Assembly (NCBI GenBank): GCA_020631735.1
Contig: CM036162.1
Location: forward strand, 91,994,401-92,058,400
Direction: 5' to 3'
Length of the DNA: 64,000 bases
Origin: Saccharum officinarum
Taxonomy: Eukaryota > Streptophyta > Magnoliopsida > Poales > Poaceae
A program made the translations under genes and the position numbers. The number at the start of each line of letters is the position of its first letter. Within the stretch, counting starts at the first letter, position 1. Positions 53,772-64,000 of this stretch are shown here, piece by piece. The notes under the pieces were generated by a model. That model searched no databases. It had not been told where the DNA came from and was given only the letters and a program-made list of their open reading frames with translations.

Positions 53772-56700
53772 ATGGATTGGGATCTCAAGATGCCGGTTTC
53801 CTGGGACCTGCCCGACCTGGAGCACGACGCCGCCGTGCCACAGCCGCCGCCCATCGCCGCCACAGCAGCAGCCGCCGCGGCTTCCCCCATGGCGGCGTCG
53901 GGCATTGCCGCCGCAGCTGCCGCGCCGAGCCGGGCGGAGTGCTCCGTCGACCTCAAGCTCGGCGGGCTCGGCGAGTTCGGGGCGGCGGACGGGACGAAGG
54001 AGCCTGCGGCGGCTGCAACTGCAACGCCTGCGCCATCCGCGAGCCCGATGAAGCGCCCGCGCTCGGGGCCCGGTGGCGCCACCGGGGCGCAGTGCCCGTC
54101 GTGCGCGGTGGACGGCTGCAAGGCCGACCTCAGCAAGTGCCGCGACTACCACCGCCGCCACAAGGTCTGCGAGGCGCACTCCAAGACGCCCGTCGTCGTC
54201 GTCGCCGGCCGCGAGATGCGCTTCTGCCAGCAGTGCAGCAGGTATATACGTACAGTACAACAATTCCAGCCCAAAGCAATCCCATCCCTTCTCTCAATTC
54301 ATCACTTAATTTCAGTTGGGTAAACGTCGCTGTAATTGCATCAGCCTGGTTGCGTCGAAAAGGGTCGTTTGCTTGAATTGTTGCCATGCCATGGGAATTG
54401 CTACTACCAATCAACAAACCGACTGATTGACGTCAGTCATTTTTTTTTCCACAGCTTTTCCTTTTTACTGCTGATTGTTCCTTGCCTTTCCTTTTGTTCA
54501 AAGTGAAAATGCCAAATCATTTCTTTCTTTGGCCCTGCCTCTCTCTTTCTTTGCTTCAGATTCTCGCCAATTTGTCACCAACAGTCACAGATATGATGAA
54601 CTTGAGCTTAGCAATTAGCGTACAACTGCCTGAGTGGGCTGTCTTGCTTCAAGGATGCACAGCTTTACCTTTCTCGGCTCCACCTTTTCAGCCTTTTCAT
54701 ATGAACGTACACCGATCTTTTCCCTGTTTCCCTTTAGCATGTCAACAAGTATTACCTGATTAACACCACCTCTTTTTCTACTTACGCATACCAACTTTCT
54801 AACCCATCAGTGAGAATCATTATCCGGCAAAAGCCTGGTCGCACTTCATCTTCATGTGCGAGGATCATCTTTTCTTGTGGCAGACTGGCAATTGATGCTT
54901 CTTCACCTGACCCCTGTACAGTTTTCGTTTAAAAGTGAACAATGAATTGGAGTTTGTATTTAGGATGAGGTTTCAAATACGTCAAATTGATGCTCTCTGC
55001 GTTAGTGCAAAACAGAGAGGACACGTTTTTGAATCAAACACAGAGACCAGAAGCTGGTCTTTCCGATAGAATTCTTTAATGTGGACTGTATAGGCACTTT
55101 AATCAGGATCTGTGCAGTTTTTGCCCAAGAAGAACTCCTCTCAAATCTTTAAGCCCCATCTTTGAGTTGTTGCATATCTACTTTTTTTTAAAACCTTTCC
55201 TTGCTGAATTAATAATGTGATCTGTATGTTTCTTGCATTTTTGTCATGTATTCTTTCACGCAACAGTTTTTGTTTTGTTTTGTGTGTGTGTGTGGATGTG
55301 GATGGTGGTGGGGGGCTCTTTATGATTAAAGATGTTGAACATAAACCTCTTTATTTAATTTCCAGCAGAAACTGGCCTACCACATCTACCTTGCTTGCTC
55401 CTGGTCTGCTAGATGCTGGCCATGAACAATGCATTTATGTGCAGGAAGCCAATATATATGTCTGAGACGTAGAAATTTGCTATTTGAGACACAGTAAGCA
55501 AACCTTTTCTGCATAATTTGGGTGTAGCCATTTTGTCTCAGTAACCAGCAACATAACCAAGGGCACTGTATATATATATAGTTTTTTTGGGGTACATAGT
55601 TGCCTTCGTGTGAGCTATTTCAGAAAGTTTAACTGGTTTCTTGGTTTTGTCCGTGAAGGTTGAATTTCTGTTTAACCACTTCAGACTGATATATAGATGT
55701 GTCAGCGCAATGCCCCCAACTGAAATATACTTGTGTCAGCCTCTTGGTTGCTCAAGTATATTTCAGTTGTACGTGCAGCCTTTTATATGTCCCAGATATG
55801 TTGACCACCTACCTGTTTATCTGCTACCTTTAAACAATGCAAATACAACACTTGTGTTGTTTTGTCCCATTTCTTCTGAAAATTTTATAATCAGTGGGGC
55901 TGCAAGGCACTTTTCCAATGATTGATTACCTCGCCTAGTAGAGCAAAATGAGATCGCCATACTGCTTTGCAAACTTTATCAAGTGCTCCTCAGTGTCCCA
56001 ACAAGTTGGTAGGGTGCCGTACTGTCATGTATCTGTTGGAACCATTATACACCGTGGTCCAGATGCCCACCAGGAGTTGTACAACTTTTCTGTGCTCGAG
56101 AGGTCCTGAACGTGAAACTTTTATCTAATCTGAAGGCCCATGCAACCAATTTGTTAACTGACATTCTGAAACCTGAGTGGTCCAGCTGTGTACTTTTATT
56201 TTGGAAGGCAGGCGAGTACTATTTTTAAATAATGGGTGATAAAACATGTGCGCCTTTCTTGTTGGAACCGAGACTGGGCTCGGCTTCCGGTCCGGCCCAG
56301 CTCGCTGTACGCGCGAGCCGGCGCCTCCACGGGCTCAGGTCTATGGAGCACACACATCAAGGTCTGGGCCTAATTCAACCCAAAAAATTAGCCTGATAGG
56401 TGAGGACTGCCACGCCTTATATGTTGTGCTCCCCCACCTTCGATTACCGATGTGGGACTAACTCCAACAATCTCCCCCGTAGTCACGCATCGGTCCCAAC
56501 TCTTTAACTCACACAAGCTGTGTGGACAAGACGTTATCATGACGGGGCCCCTCCTTTAGCGGGCTCCTGTGTCTATGTGTGACCCTGCCGAGATTTGTTG
56601 CGGGTTTGACTTTTTCTGACCATGGGCTCTGATACCAATTGTTGGAACCGAGACTGGGCTCGGCTTCCGGTCCGGCCCAGCTCGCTGTACGCGCGAGCGG

Positions 56701-59055
56701 CGCCTCCACGGGCCCAGGTCCACGGAGCACACACATCAAGGTCTGGGCCTAACTCAACCCAAAATACTAGCCTGATAGGTGAGGACTGCCACGCCTTATA
56801 TGTTGTGCTCCCCCACCTTCGATTACCGATGTGGGACTAACCCAACAATCTCCCCCGTAGTCACACATCGGTCCCAACTCTTCAAACTCACACAAACGGT
56901 GTGGCCAAGACGTTGTCATGACGGGCCCCTTCTTCTAGCGGGCTCCTGCGTCTGTGTGTGACCCTGCCGAGATTTGTTACGGGTTTACGCAGCGGAAGCA
57001 TGGTGGGCCCATAACCAATTGTTGGAACCGAGACTGGGCTCGGCTTCCGGTCCGGCCCAGCTCGCTGTACGCGCGAGCCGGCGCCTCCATGGGCACAGGT
57101 CCACGGAGCACACACATCAAGGTCTGGGCCTAACTCAACCCAAAAGACTAGCCTGATAGGTGAGGATTGTTACGCCTTATATGTTGTGCTCTCCCACCTT
57201 CGATTACCGATGTGGGACTAACCTCAACAATCTCCCCCGTAGTCACACATCGGTCTCAACTCTTCAAACTCACACAAATGGTGTGGCCAAGACGTTGTCA
57301 TGACGGGGCCTCTCTTCTAGCGGGGCTCCTGCGTCTATGTGTGACCCTGCCGAGATTTGTTGCGGGTTTGGCTTTTCTGACCATGGGCTCCGATACCAAT
57401 TGTTGGAACCGAGACTGGGCTCGGCTTCCGGTCCGGCCCAGCTCGCTGTACGCGCGAGCCGGCGCCTCCACGGGCTCAGGTCCATAGAGCACACACATCA
57501 AGGTCTGGGCCTAACTCAACCCAAAAGACTAGCCTGATAGGTGAGGACTGTCGCACCTTATATGTTGTGCTTCCCCACCTTCGATTACCGAGGTGGGACT
57601 AACCCTAACATTTCTTCTGTGGCTATGAGCAGCATTTCAGCCCCACTTTGAATTTGAATTATTTATTACGGGCATTACCCTGTAGTGTGGCCTTTTGTTT
57701 TGTTCAGAAGATTATGTACATCAACATCAGTGGTGTGATAGTCCCGGCTCCTGAGAGATTAATTCTATTTGTTTTTCCTTGGAATTTTTGCGATGTTGAT
57801 ATGCATAATAAAGATAATGACTCTCATTAGTTTTGCCTATAGTGCATGGATTCCTTATCGTTGATTTGTTTATTTAGGTTTCACTTGCTTGCCGAGTTTG
57901 ATGAGGCCAAGCGCAGTTGTAGAAAGAGGCTTGATGGGCACAACCGGCGCCGCAGGAAGCCACAGCCAGATACCATGAACTCTGGGAGCTTTATGACAAG
58001 TCAACAAGGTATATTGTGCTTCTGTTCAGCGAGCACCTTACATTTTCTATGATAAACCCATACGTAGATCCATCAAAATGCTTCAATACATTTTTTCCAA
58101 CTACAATTGATCATCAATTCTGGCACGTAAAACTGAAGTTTTTAGTACTAGTATATAGCTTTAAAATAGTAGCCATTTGAGCACAATGCGCCTTCAACCT
58201 GGACCTCAACATTCAAATTACTAAAGAAGAGCTGAGCAATGCTGCACATTTCATCAGTTGTTTGCGCAGAAAAAGAATCTAGTAGTAGTTTGGTGCTTGT
58301 TTCATGACGAGTGTTCAGGCTTGTTTTCGAGTGCAGGGACAAGGTTCTCGTCGTTCCCGGCTCCAAGACCGGAGCCAAGCTGGTCTGGAGTCATCAAATC
58401 CGAGGACACTTCATACTACACACCCCACGCGGTCCTCAGCAACAGGCCGCACTTCGCCGGTGGCTCCACGTCGTCGGCCTACTCCAAGGAAGGCCGGCGC
58501 TTCCCGTTCCTCCAGGATGGCGACCAAATCAGCTTCAGCGCAGGAGCCGGGACGCTGGAGGTCTCCACGGTGTGCCAGCCCCTCCTCAAGACCACCGCCG
58601 CCGCGGCCCTGCTGCCGCCCGAGAGCAGCAGCAGCAACAAGATGTTCTCCGACGGGCTCACCCCCGTGCTCGACTCTGATTGTGCTCTCTCTCTTCTGTC
58701 ATCCCCCGCCAACTCCAGCGTCGACGTGAGCCGGATGGTCGTCCAGCCCGCGGCGGAGCACATCCCCGTGGCGCAGCCTCTCGTCCCCAGCAGCAGCCTC
58801 CAGCAGCACCACCAGTTTGGCAGCTCCCCCGGCTGGTTCGCCTGCTCCCAGGCTGGCTCCAGCGGTGCCGTCTCCGCCGCGGGCACCGGCGGCTTCGCCT
58901 GCCCCGCCAGCGTGGAGAGCGAGCAGCTCAACACCGTCCTGCAGGCGCCGAGCTCCGACGCCGGCCACGAGATGAACTACCACGGCATCTTCCACGTGGG
59001 CGGCGAGGGCTCCTCCGACGGGACGTCCCCTTCGCTCCCGTTCTCGTGGCAGTAG
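53772..59055 (+). CDS. SPL18: Squamosa promoter-binding-like transcription factor, SPL18 type
   Basis: Three exons (53772-54241, 57878-58008, 58337-59055) join to 1320 nt in frame (439 aa). The ATG at 53772 gives [13 protein letters not shown], the start of the rice SPL18 group; the open frame upstream has no ATG. The SBP domain is at about residues 107-185, with [29 protein letters not shown] and FCQQCSR. Intron 1 falls at the conserved position just before [14 protein letters not shown] and the nuclear signal [13 protein letters not shown]. An [15 protein letters not shown] block precedes it. The C-terminus ends [18 protein letters not shown], as in SPL16/18 proteins. SBP factors bind GTAC cores; rice members of this group affect panicle and grain traits. 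A miR156 site lies in exon 3. No lesion is seen. SPL16/tga1-type paralogy is the alternative, but the N-terminus and QQGTRF-SF block favour SPL18. Confidence 0.93.
56255..56259. repeat. 5-bp target duplication, left of the array
   Basis: TTTCT, repeated exactly at 57611-57615. Confidence 0.85.
56260..57610 (-). mobile_element. Tandem array of a TRIM (miniature LTR retrotransposon)
   Basis: Four LTRs of 208-210 bp (56260-56469, 56640-56847, 57020-57229, 57401-57610) alternate with three internal domains of about 170 bp. On the - strand each LTR starts TGTTGG and ends GGTTCCAACA. Internal domains 1 and 3 begin with ATTGGTATC(A/G)GAGCCC, the tRNA-iMet primer site; in domain 2 it is damaged. Each internal domain ends in a purine tract (ACGGGGGAGAT). 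A perfect TTTCT duplication flanks the whole array, so it behaves as one insertion later expanded. There is no coding capacity, as expected for a TRIM. The repeated ORFs in it are artefacts. Confidence 0.92.
58682..58701 (+). promoter_or_regulatory. miR156 target site
   Basis: GTGCTCTCTCTCTTCTGTCA in exon 3 encodes the CALSLLSS region (about residue 316 on). It differs at one position from perfect complementarity to the standard miR156, the usual state in plant SPL targets. It implies repression of this gene by miR156 in the juvenile phase. Confidence 0.95.
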
Positions 59056-59153
59056 CTTCTTCCGGTTCAAGCAACCAGTAGCGATCGGTGCAGCTGTAGT
59101 GATCGTCGGTCATCACACTAGTTTCCTGTTCTTTATGTGTTTATTTATTATTT

Positions 59154-59163
59154 TCTGCTCCCT
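59154..59163. repeat. 10-bp target duplication, left of the LINE
   Basis: TCTGCTCCCT, repeated exactly at 61155-61164 after the A-rich tail of the LINE. Confidence 0.8.
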
Positions 59164-60690
59164 TAGGTGTATCCTTGAGAGTGTGGTAGTAGCCCATGAG
59201 CTGGTTCACAGTGTCTACCAGAGTGGGGAGCCAGGTGTAATTCTCAAACTAGACTATGAAAAAGCTTATGGCAGGTTTTTTTTCTTGGAGATTCCCTTTT
59301 GACATGCTAGAAGTTAGGGGCTTTGATCCAGTTTGGATAAACTGGATCAGACAGGTGGTTGTAGGAGGGTCTCTAGGGATTATGGTAAATGGGGAGGAAA
59401 GCGCCTACTTTAAGCCTGGTAAAGGTTTAAGGCAAGGGGATCCTTTATCCCTTTTTTGTTTAACTTAGTTGGAGATGGGCTTTCGAGAATGCTTAGGAAA
59501 TCTGTTGACACGGGTTTAGTAACAGGGCTGCTCGAAGGATTTAGAGTGGGGGAATTGTAGCACTGCAATATGCAGATAATACAATCCTTTTTTCCAAAGC
59601 AGAGGATTTTGTGTTGTTGGAAAATCTGAAGTGTATACTAATGTGGTATGAACAAGTCTCAGAAATGAGAATAAATTTCCATAAAAGTGAGATGGTTCCA
59701 ATCAACCTCGAGGATAATGAAGTACATAGGCTTGCTCATATACTGTCTTGTCCTGTGGGAAAGTTCCCTCTAAAGTATTTAGGTATACCCTTACACTTTG
59801 ACAATCTAACAAGAGAGGATATTCAACCTCTTGTGGACAAAATCATGAAGAAGATAGCAGGGTGGAGGGGGAGACTTTTATCTCTGGCAGTTGAGTGGTT
59901 TTAATCAAATCGTGTCTTGCTAGTATTCTAGTGTATCTTTTGTCTTTTATCAAGTTCCCCAAGTGGGCAATTAAAATGTTAAATACACATATGGGTAACT
60001 TTCTCTGGGATGATTCTGAGAACAATCATAGATATCACCTAGCAAATTGGGAGCTTGTCTCCATGTGCAAAGAGTTTGGGGGTTAGGGGTCCCTAACTTA
60101 AGAGACCTGGACATTTGTCTTTTAGCTTCATGGCTCAAAAGGTATAATGCAGACAGGGACAAGCTCTGGAAAGAGGTTGTGGATTTCAAATATGATATGC
60201 TTAAACCGAATGTTTTCCTTTCCAGAACTTCTAGGTCATCTAGTTTCTTTAAGGGTTTCATGTGGGCTGCGCATGCGGCCAAGATAGGTTACTTTTGGAA
60301 AGTAGGTAATGGGAGAAAAATTCGGTTTTGGGAAGATAATTGGTTAGGGCCCTCTAGTTTAGCCATTCAGTTCTGGCACCTCTATAGGATCATTAATGAA
60401 CACGGTAAGACTATTGCGGAGTTGTGGAATGGGCATAACTTGAAGTGTACCTTCAAGAGGAATGTGAATGAGACCCTGTACAGTTCTTGGTTGGAACTAG
60501 TCGAGTTCCAATTGTCAGGGGAGGCAGATGAAATGGTTTGAAAGTTCTCCTCCAAAGGCACTTATTCTTCCCGGTCCCTATATAAAATCATTAACTTTAG
60601 AGGGATTAAACAAGTACATATCTCACCGGTTTGGGGGATTAAAATCCCCCCAGAGTTCACATGTTCTTGTGGCTTCTGATTCATAACAGG
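59164..60690 (+). pseudogene. LINE reverse transcriptase fragment
   Basis: The translation gives AHELVHSVYQ, GVILKLDYEKAYG, GLRQGDPLS and LQYADNTILF (YADN for the catalytic YADD). It continues with HKSEMVPINL, FPLKYLGIPLHFDNLTREDI, AIKMLNTHMGNFLWDD and WKVGNGRKIRFWEDNWLGPS. The end of a zinc-binding RT tail (VWGIKIPPE, LIHNRTLTGKFCARW) follows. The order matches plant L1 ORF2 from the middle of the RT. Several frameshifts and stops (for example near 59290, 59460, 59545, 59905, 60075 and 60540) inactivate it. The endonuclease and ORF1 are absent. Confidence 0.9.
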
Positions 60691-61154
60691 ACTCTAACTG
60701 GAAAGTTCTGTGCCCGGTGGACAAGAGAGATCTCCTGGAAAACTTTCTGAAGGACCTGAAGACGGCGGCAAAAATGGTTTCCTGGCTCCCAGACATCCCC
60801 AGAAGAACGAAGCTAAATTTTTAGAAGCATGAGGATCGGGAATCCCGAAGACGTCTCTCAGGTGACTGAAAAGCTTTCCTGGCTGAACCCTTTGAGCCTG
60901 CCTGGAGAGGGGTTCTGATTTGCTGCTTAAGGTGGCTGTAATAGAGTTTTTTGGGCGTTCTGTTGGTGTGTCTGGGGCGAGTTGGTAGTCTCTTTCTGTC
61001 ATGGTTGTTGGGTCTGTGTACCTTTTTTTTTTTTTGTTCCTACTTCGGCTGGAGTTGGGAGTTCTTTTCTGGTAAAAACTGAGCTGGAAACGGATTTGGT
61101 CTTTTGATATATCGAAAGGCCGGGCCGATGGTCCTAGAACTCTAAAAAAAAATC
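59164..61154 (+). mobile_element. 5'-truncated L1-type LINE in the SPL18 3' flank
   Basis: The element starts within the reverse transcriptase, runs through its C-terminal region and a 3' part with AAAGGCCGGGCCGATGGTCC, and ends in a poly-A run at 61144-61152. A 10-bp duplication flanks it. It lies 99 bp after the SPL18 stop codon, in the same orientation, so it probably lies in the 3' UTR and may supply or disturb the polyadenylation site. Confidence 0.88.
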
Positions 61155-61164
61155 TCTGCTCCCT
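61155..61164. repeat. 10-bp target duplication, right of the LINE
   Basis: TCTGCTCCCT, matching 59154-59163. Sequence beyond it is the former continuation of the SPL18 3' flank. Confidence 0.8.
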
Positions 61165-61179
61165 CACTCCGTTTTAATT

Positions 61180-61745
61180 TCTCCTGTCATTTGCTCGTTT
61201 CTTCGTTTTGCATGCTTGATGCATGCAGCCTGAAAAAAGTCGCATAAAATTACTGCTGAATTTCTCCTGAAACCGTTCTGATCTCTTACTGATTCGGGAA
61301 GCGTGTCCATCAGCCGAATCAAGACAAGTTTGGTGCACATTTTCGTGAAGTAAACGATAAATGAAACATATTATTGCAGTTTTTTTTAAAGTACTTGAAC
61401 CGTTGAAGTTCATTTGTAAGTTGCGGTGTCTATCACTCATCAGCCGAGTCAACACAAGTTCGGTGTACAATGACAAAGGTTTGTGTGAAATATGCTAAAG
61501 TTTGGCAAAAAATTTGGCAAAGGTTGGGTAATTAAGCTCAATCTCAAGTTTTTCTCGCAGTCGTGTATGTTTTTGGGCCAGGAACCAGGATGAGCGATGT
61601 TTGGTACATGCAACAAGCTGCCGACTGTAGTAAGTAGGCCTGACGTAGGCCGGCTGAATGGTCTAAGGCCAGAATTGCTTCGCTTGTTGCTGGTCTGTGC
61701 CGGATGGTCCAAGAAAGCTGGACATGTGCGTTGGCCGTGTAGTGT
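61180..61745. repeat. Duplicated SPL18 downstream flank, copy 1
   Basis: Ordered landmarks: CATTTGCTCGTTTCTTCGTT, CAGCCTGAAAAAAGTCGC, ATCAGCCGAATCAA, then GGCAAAGGTT and a GGGCCAGGAACCAGG region. The same order recurs at 61858-62495 with more divergence. Confidence 0.7.
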
Positions 61746-61857
61746 TCTGCCCGCTTTACCCGGGCGACACCGGCCGAGCGTTAGCCTGCACGATGACTCC
61801 ATTGACGATGGCAGGGGCAGACGGAAAAAAAATCTAGCATTTTGATCGCCAGATCAC

Positions 61858-62495
61858 CCGCATTTGCTCGTTTCTTCATTTTTCTTGCCTGATTATTCAG
61901 CCTGAAAAAACTCGCACGAAATTACTGCCAAATTTCCTGAAAATCATTTTTAAATACCGTACTGATTCAGGAAGCACGTTTCTTGGTTCCTCAGAGAGTG
62001 CACATGTAGGCACGTAGCACGATGTAATAGTCCCTCGAAAATCCTAACTTCCTAAGGTTCATCGACCAAGGAATTCAGCGAATCAGCACAAGTTCAGTGT
62101 GATCTTTCGAAAACACAAGTTCAGTGTCCATTAGCCGGAACATAAGTTTGGTGCATGTTTCTGTGAAAACCAACGATAATTTCAACATGCCTGAACCGTT
62201 GCAGTTTGCATGTAATTCGTGGTGTCCATCAGCCGAATCAACACGAGTTTGGTTCACAATGGCAAAGGTTTGTACGCCAAATTTTCTAGTTTTTTTTTTT
62301 TTGAGGGGAGCCAAATTTTATACTAGAGGCGCAGTAGAGCAGGCGGAAATGAATATTTGGGCCAGGACAGTCGATGTTGGGCAGATGCCACGCACTGTAG
62401 CAAATGGGCTCTCGTAGGCCGATTGAAGTGGTTTTCGCCTATACGTTTCTCGTTTGGGCCGCATGGGCCAGGTAAGCTGGACGCGTCGTAATAGG
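61858..62495. repeat. Duplicated SPL18 downstream flank, copy 2
   Basis: It contains CATTTGCTCGTTTCTTCATT, CAGCCTGAAAAAACTCGC, ATCAGCCGAATCAACACG, GGCAAAGGTTTGTACG and GGGCCAGGACAGTCG in the same order as copy 1. There is no gene in either copy. Confidence 0.7.
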
Positions 62496-62630
62496 TTGGC
62501 CCGAATAAGATTGTGTCCGGGTTTTTTCGCGAAGAAAGAGCACTGCACAGCTCAAAGTCACAGCTGGCCAGACCAGACGAAGATCATAATATAGGCACAC
62601 GTCTTGCTCTCTGTTCTGGTACGAAAGTCA

Positions 62631-62857
62631 GGCCACGTTGAGATCAAAAACACCTAAAAAAAATTTATATACTACCTGTCACATCGAATCTTTGACGCAT
62701 GCATAAAACATTAAATATAAATAAAAAATAACTAATTGTACAGTTTATCTGTAAATGTCGAGATGAATCTTTTGAGCCTAGTTAGTCCATGATTAGATAA
62801 CTTTTATTAAAAAACAACAAAAGTGCTAACGAAATTTTTTAAAAAATTTTGGGATTC
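62631..62857. mobile_element. Tourist-like MITE
   Basis: It starts GGCCACGTTGAGATC and carries TGTCGAGATGAATCTTTTGA and CTAGTTAGTCCATGATTAG. The right end is worn. Confidence 0.6.
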
Positions 62858-63075
62858 CGGGAGAATAACGATATATACTGTAAGAGCCGCCCGTCACGTC
62901 GCGTCGAGCTCGAACGGCGACCCGTGCGTCAAACAGCGCCTTCACATGCTGTAGCAGCGAGCCAGCAACGACGGCGACGGGCGACGGCAGAGTCTCTGGG
63001 AGGCTGTTGCTCTGCTATGTCTGAATTATGGCGGGTATCTTCGACGAAACTGTCGAAATGGTATAGGTAGGTTTA

Positions 63076-63305
63076 GGGCCTGTTTGGTTTGGGTGTTAAA
63101 GTTTAACAAACACTGTAGCACTTTCGTCTTATTTGACAAAAAGTTTATAATTTTGGTCTAATTAGGCTTAATAGATTCGTCTCGTAAATTACTCCTATTC
63201 TGTGTCGACATGCATGCAATTAGTCTACATTTAGTACTCCATGCATTTGCCGCAACATTGATGTGATGAGAGTTAAACTTTAATGTGTTGTAACCAAACG
63301 GGGCC
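63076..63305. mobile_element. Tourist-like MITE (TTA duplication)
   Basis: The ends GGGCCTGTTTGGTTTGG and the complement of AACCAAACGGGGCC are flanked by TTA (63073-63075 and 63306-63308). It is of the GGTTT-ended subtype seen also at 45559-45788. Confidence 0.85.
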
Positions 63306-63525
63306 TTAGTTCTTAAAAATTTTCAAGATTCTCCGTCACATCGAATGTTTGACATATGCATGGAGCATTAAATGTAGACAAAAAAAAAAAATTACTTAGT
63401 TTGGTAGAAAATCATGAGACGAATCTTTTAAGCCTAATTAGTCCATAATTAAATAGTAATTGATAAATACAAACGAAAATGCTACACTAGCCAAAGCCAA
63501 AAATTTTTGCGAACTAAATACACCC
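63306..63525. mobile_element. Tourist-like MITE abutting the previous one
   Basis: It begins TTAGTTCTTAAAAATTTTC directly after the preceding element and ends GCGAACTAAATACACCC, with the core ATGAGACGAATCTTTTAAGC. Its left end appears overlapped or replaced by the neighbour. Confidence 0.7.
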
Positions 63526-63821
63526 GTGGTGGTCATTCGTCAATATATGTACGCCAATCTTGTACGTCAGGTAGCGACCGGTAGTGGTCAATGTTACTCG
63601 ATGCTTGCAGCTGTCAAAGTGTCAAGGACTCAAGGGTGGCGGCACGGCACCTCGTTTGACACGTGTACAAAATTGTGAAAGGTTGATCGTTGATGCGTGC
63701 CCCAGGTGGCCAGGTGGGCAGTCAGGTAGCTGGTTCCTTGCCTGTGGTATATACACTTGTGTGCATTGTATGTATGGCTCACACGGTCGTCTAAGAGAGG
63801 AGTGCGGCTGATGCTTTTTTT
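63526..63821. other. Intergenic, nothing recognised
   Basis: There are no supported genes. Short ORFs on both strands lack domains. Confidence 0.4.
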
Positions 63822-63905
63822 TTACTGATAAGCTGACTGATGCTATTTTTGTTGTGAAAGAAAAACACTGTACGATGTCTGATAAGTAGTTCAAGCGAAC
63901 GGGGC
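63822..63905. mobile_element. MITE, CGGCTTATAA family (partial, opposed)
   Basis: CTGATAAGCTGACTGATGC, GAAAGAAAAACACTGT and TCAAGCGAACGGGGC are the complementary landmarks of the copies at 16665 and 36900. Confidence 0.5.
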
Positions 63906-64000
63906 AAACGAACGAGCGTGCTCTGAACGGTGTAGTTGCCCTTTTCGTCTTCGATTTCAGCTTCACACAGCACCATGCATGCATTCCATCCGATTCCGTT

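Larger units (their letters stand above)
54242..57877 (+). other. SPL18 intron 1 (3.6 kb)
   Basis: Donor AG|GTATAT at 54242 and acceptor TATTTAG at 57877. About 1.35 kb of its length is the miniature retrotransposon array at 56260-57610. The remaining sequence (54242-56259 and 57611-57877) is AT-rich with small ORFs and no recognised feature. Confidence 0.85.

Noticed and set aside
53597..54417. - strand and alternate-frame ORFs over SPL18 exon 1 (165-240 aa)
   Set aside because: Shadows of the GC-rich exon; the SBP frame carries all recognisable residues.
56246..57537. Repeated similar ORFs suggesting a protein repeat family
   Set aside because: They are frames of the LTRs of the TRIM array, not exons; spliced SPL18 skips the region.

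Overview
This is nuclear DNA of a grass, most likely a panicoid of the sugarcane/Miscanthus/sorghum group (inference from repeat families; there is no species marker). Two host genes are recognisable, both on the + strand. One is a TITAN-like (CENATAC/CCDC84-type) zinc-finger protein gene at 30279-34700, with 7 exons reconstructed in frame (433 aa). The other is an SBP-box transcription factor gene, the apparent SPL18 orthologue, at 53772-59055, with 3 exons (439 aa) and an intact miR156 target site. No rRNA, tRNA, CRISPR or prokaryotic feature was seen.

Layout. 1-5667: nested Copia elements of Maximus/SIRE type. A decayed gag-protease body on the - strand has its 5' LTR at 3836-5667, and an LTR of the same family in the opposite orientation abuts it at 1314. 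5668-16270: fragments of a second Copia lineage, with a gag piece on -, a tandemly duplicated GC-rich leader-like unit and an RT-RNaseH piece on +. These are split by two apparent solo LTRs, 6943-11009 (perfect 5-bp target duplication) and 12293-15455. 17290-26241: more long LTRs of the same TGTAACACC type. A third solo LTR (20634-24755) sits inside an oppositely oriented LTR, and a 100-N assembly gap lies at 19930-20029.

26773-30230: a complete Mutator-like element (about 200-bp terminal inverted repeats, perfect 9-bp target duplication, transposase broken by a stop and a frameshift). It ends 48 bp before the TITAN-like start codon. An Au-type SINE with a perfect 17-bp target duplication lies in a larger insertion within intron 4 of that gene.

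34.7-53.7 kb: intergenic DNA with many Tourist-like MITEs, a decayed hAT element (42492-45419), small hAT-type and Stowaway-type MITEs, a non-autonomous Mutator-like candidate, and several tandem duplications.

53.7-64 kb: the SPL18-like gene. Its first intron holds a tandem array of a miniature LTR retrotransposon (4 LTRs, 3 internal domains, perfect 5-bp target duplication). A 5'-truncated L1-type LINE lies 99 bp after its stop codon, flanked by a perfect 10-bp target duplication, and the downstream flank is duplicated and carries further MITEs.

I found no wholly new type of system. The most unusual structures are the tandem miniature-retrotransposon array, the two host genes with elements at their 5' or 3' edges, the opposed-LTR junction, and tandem duplications that copied already inserted MITEs.
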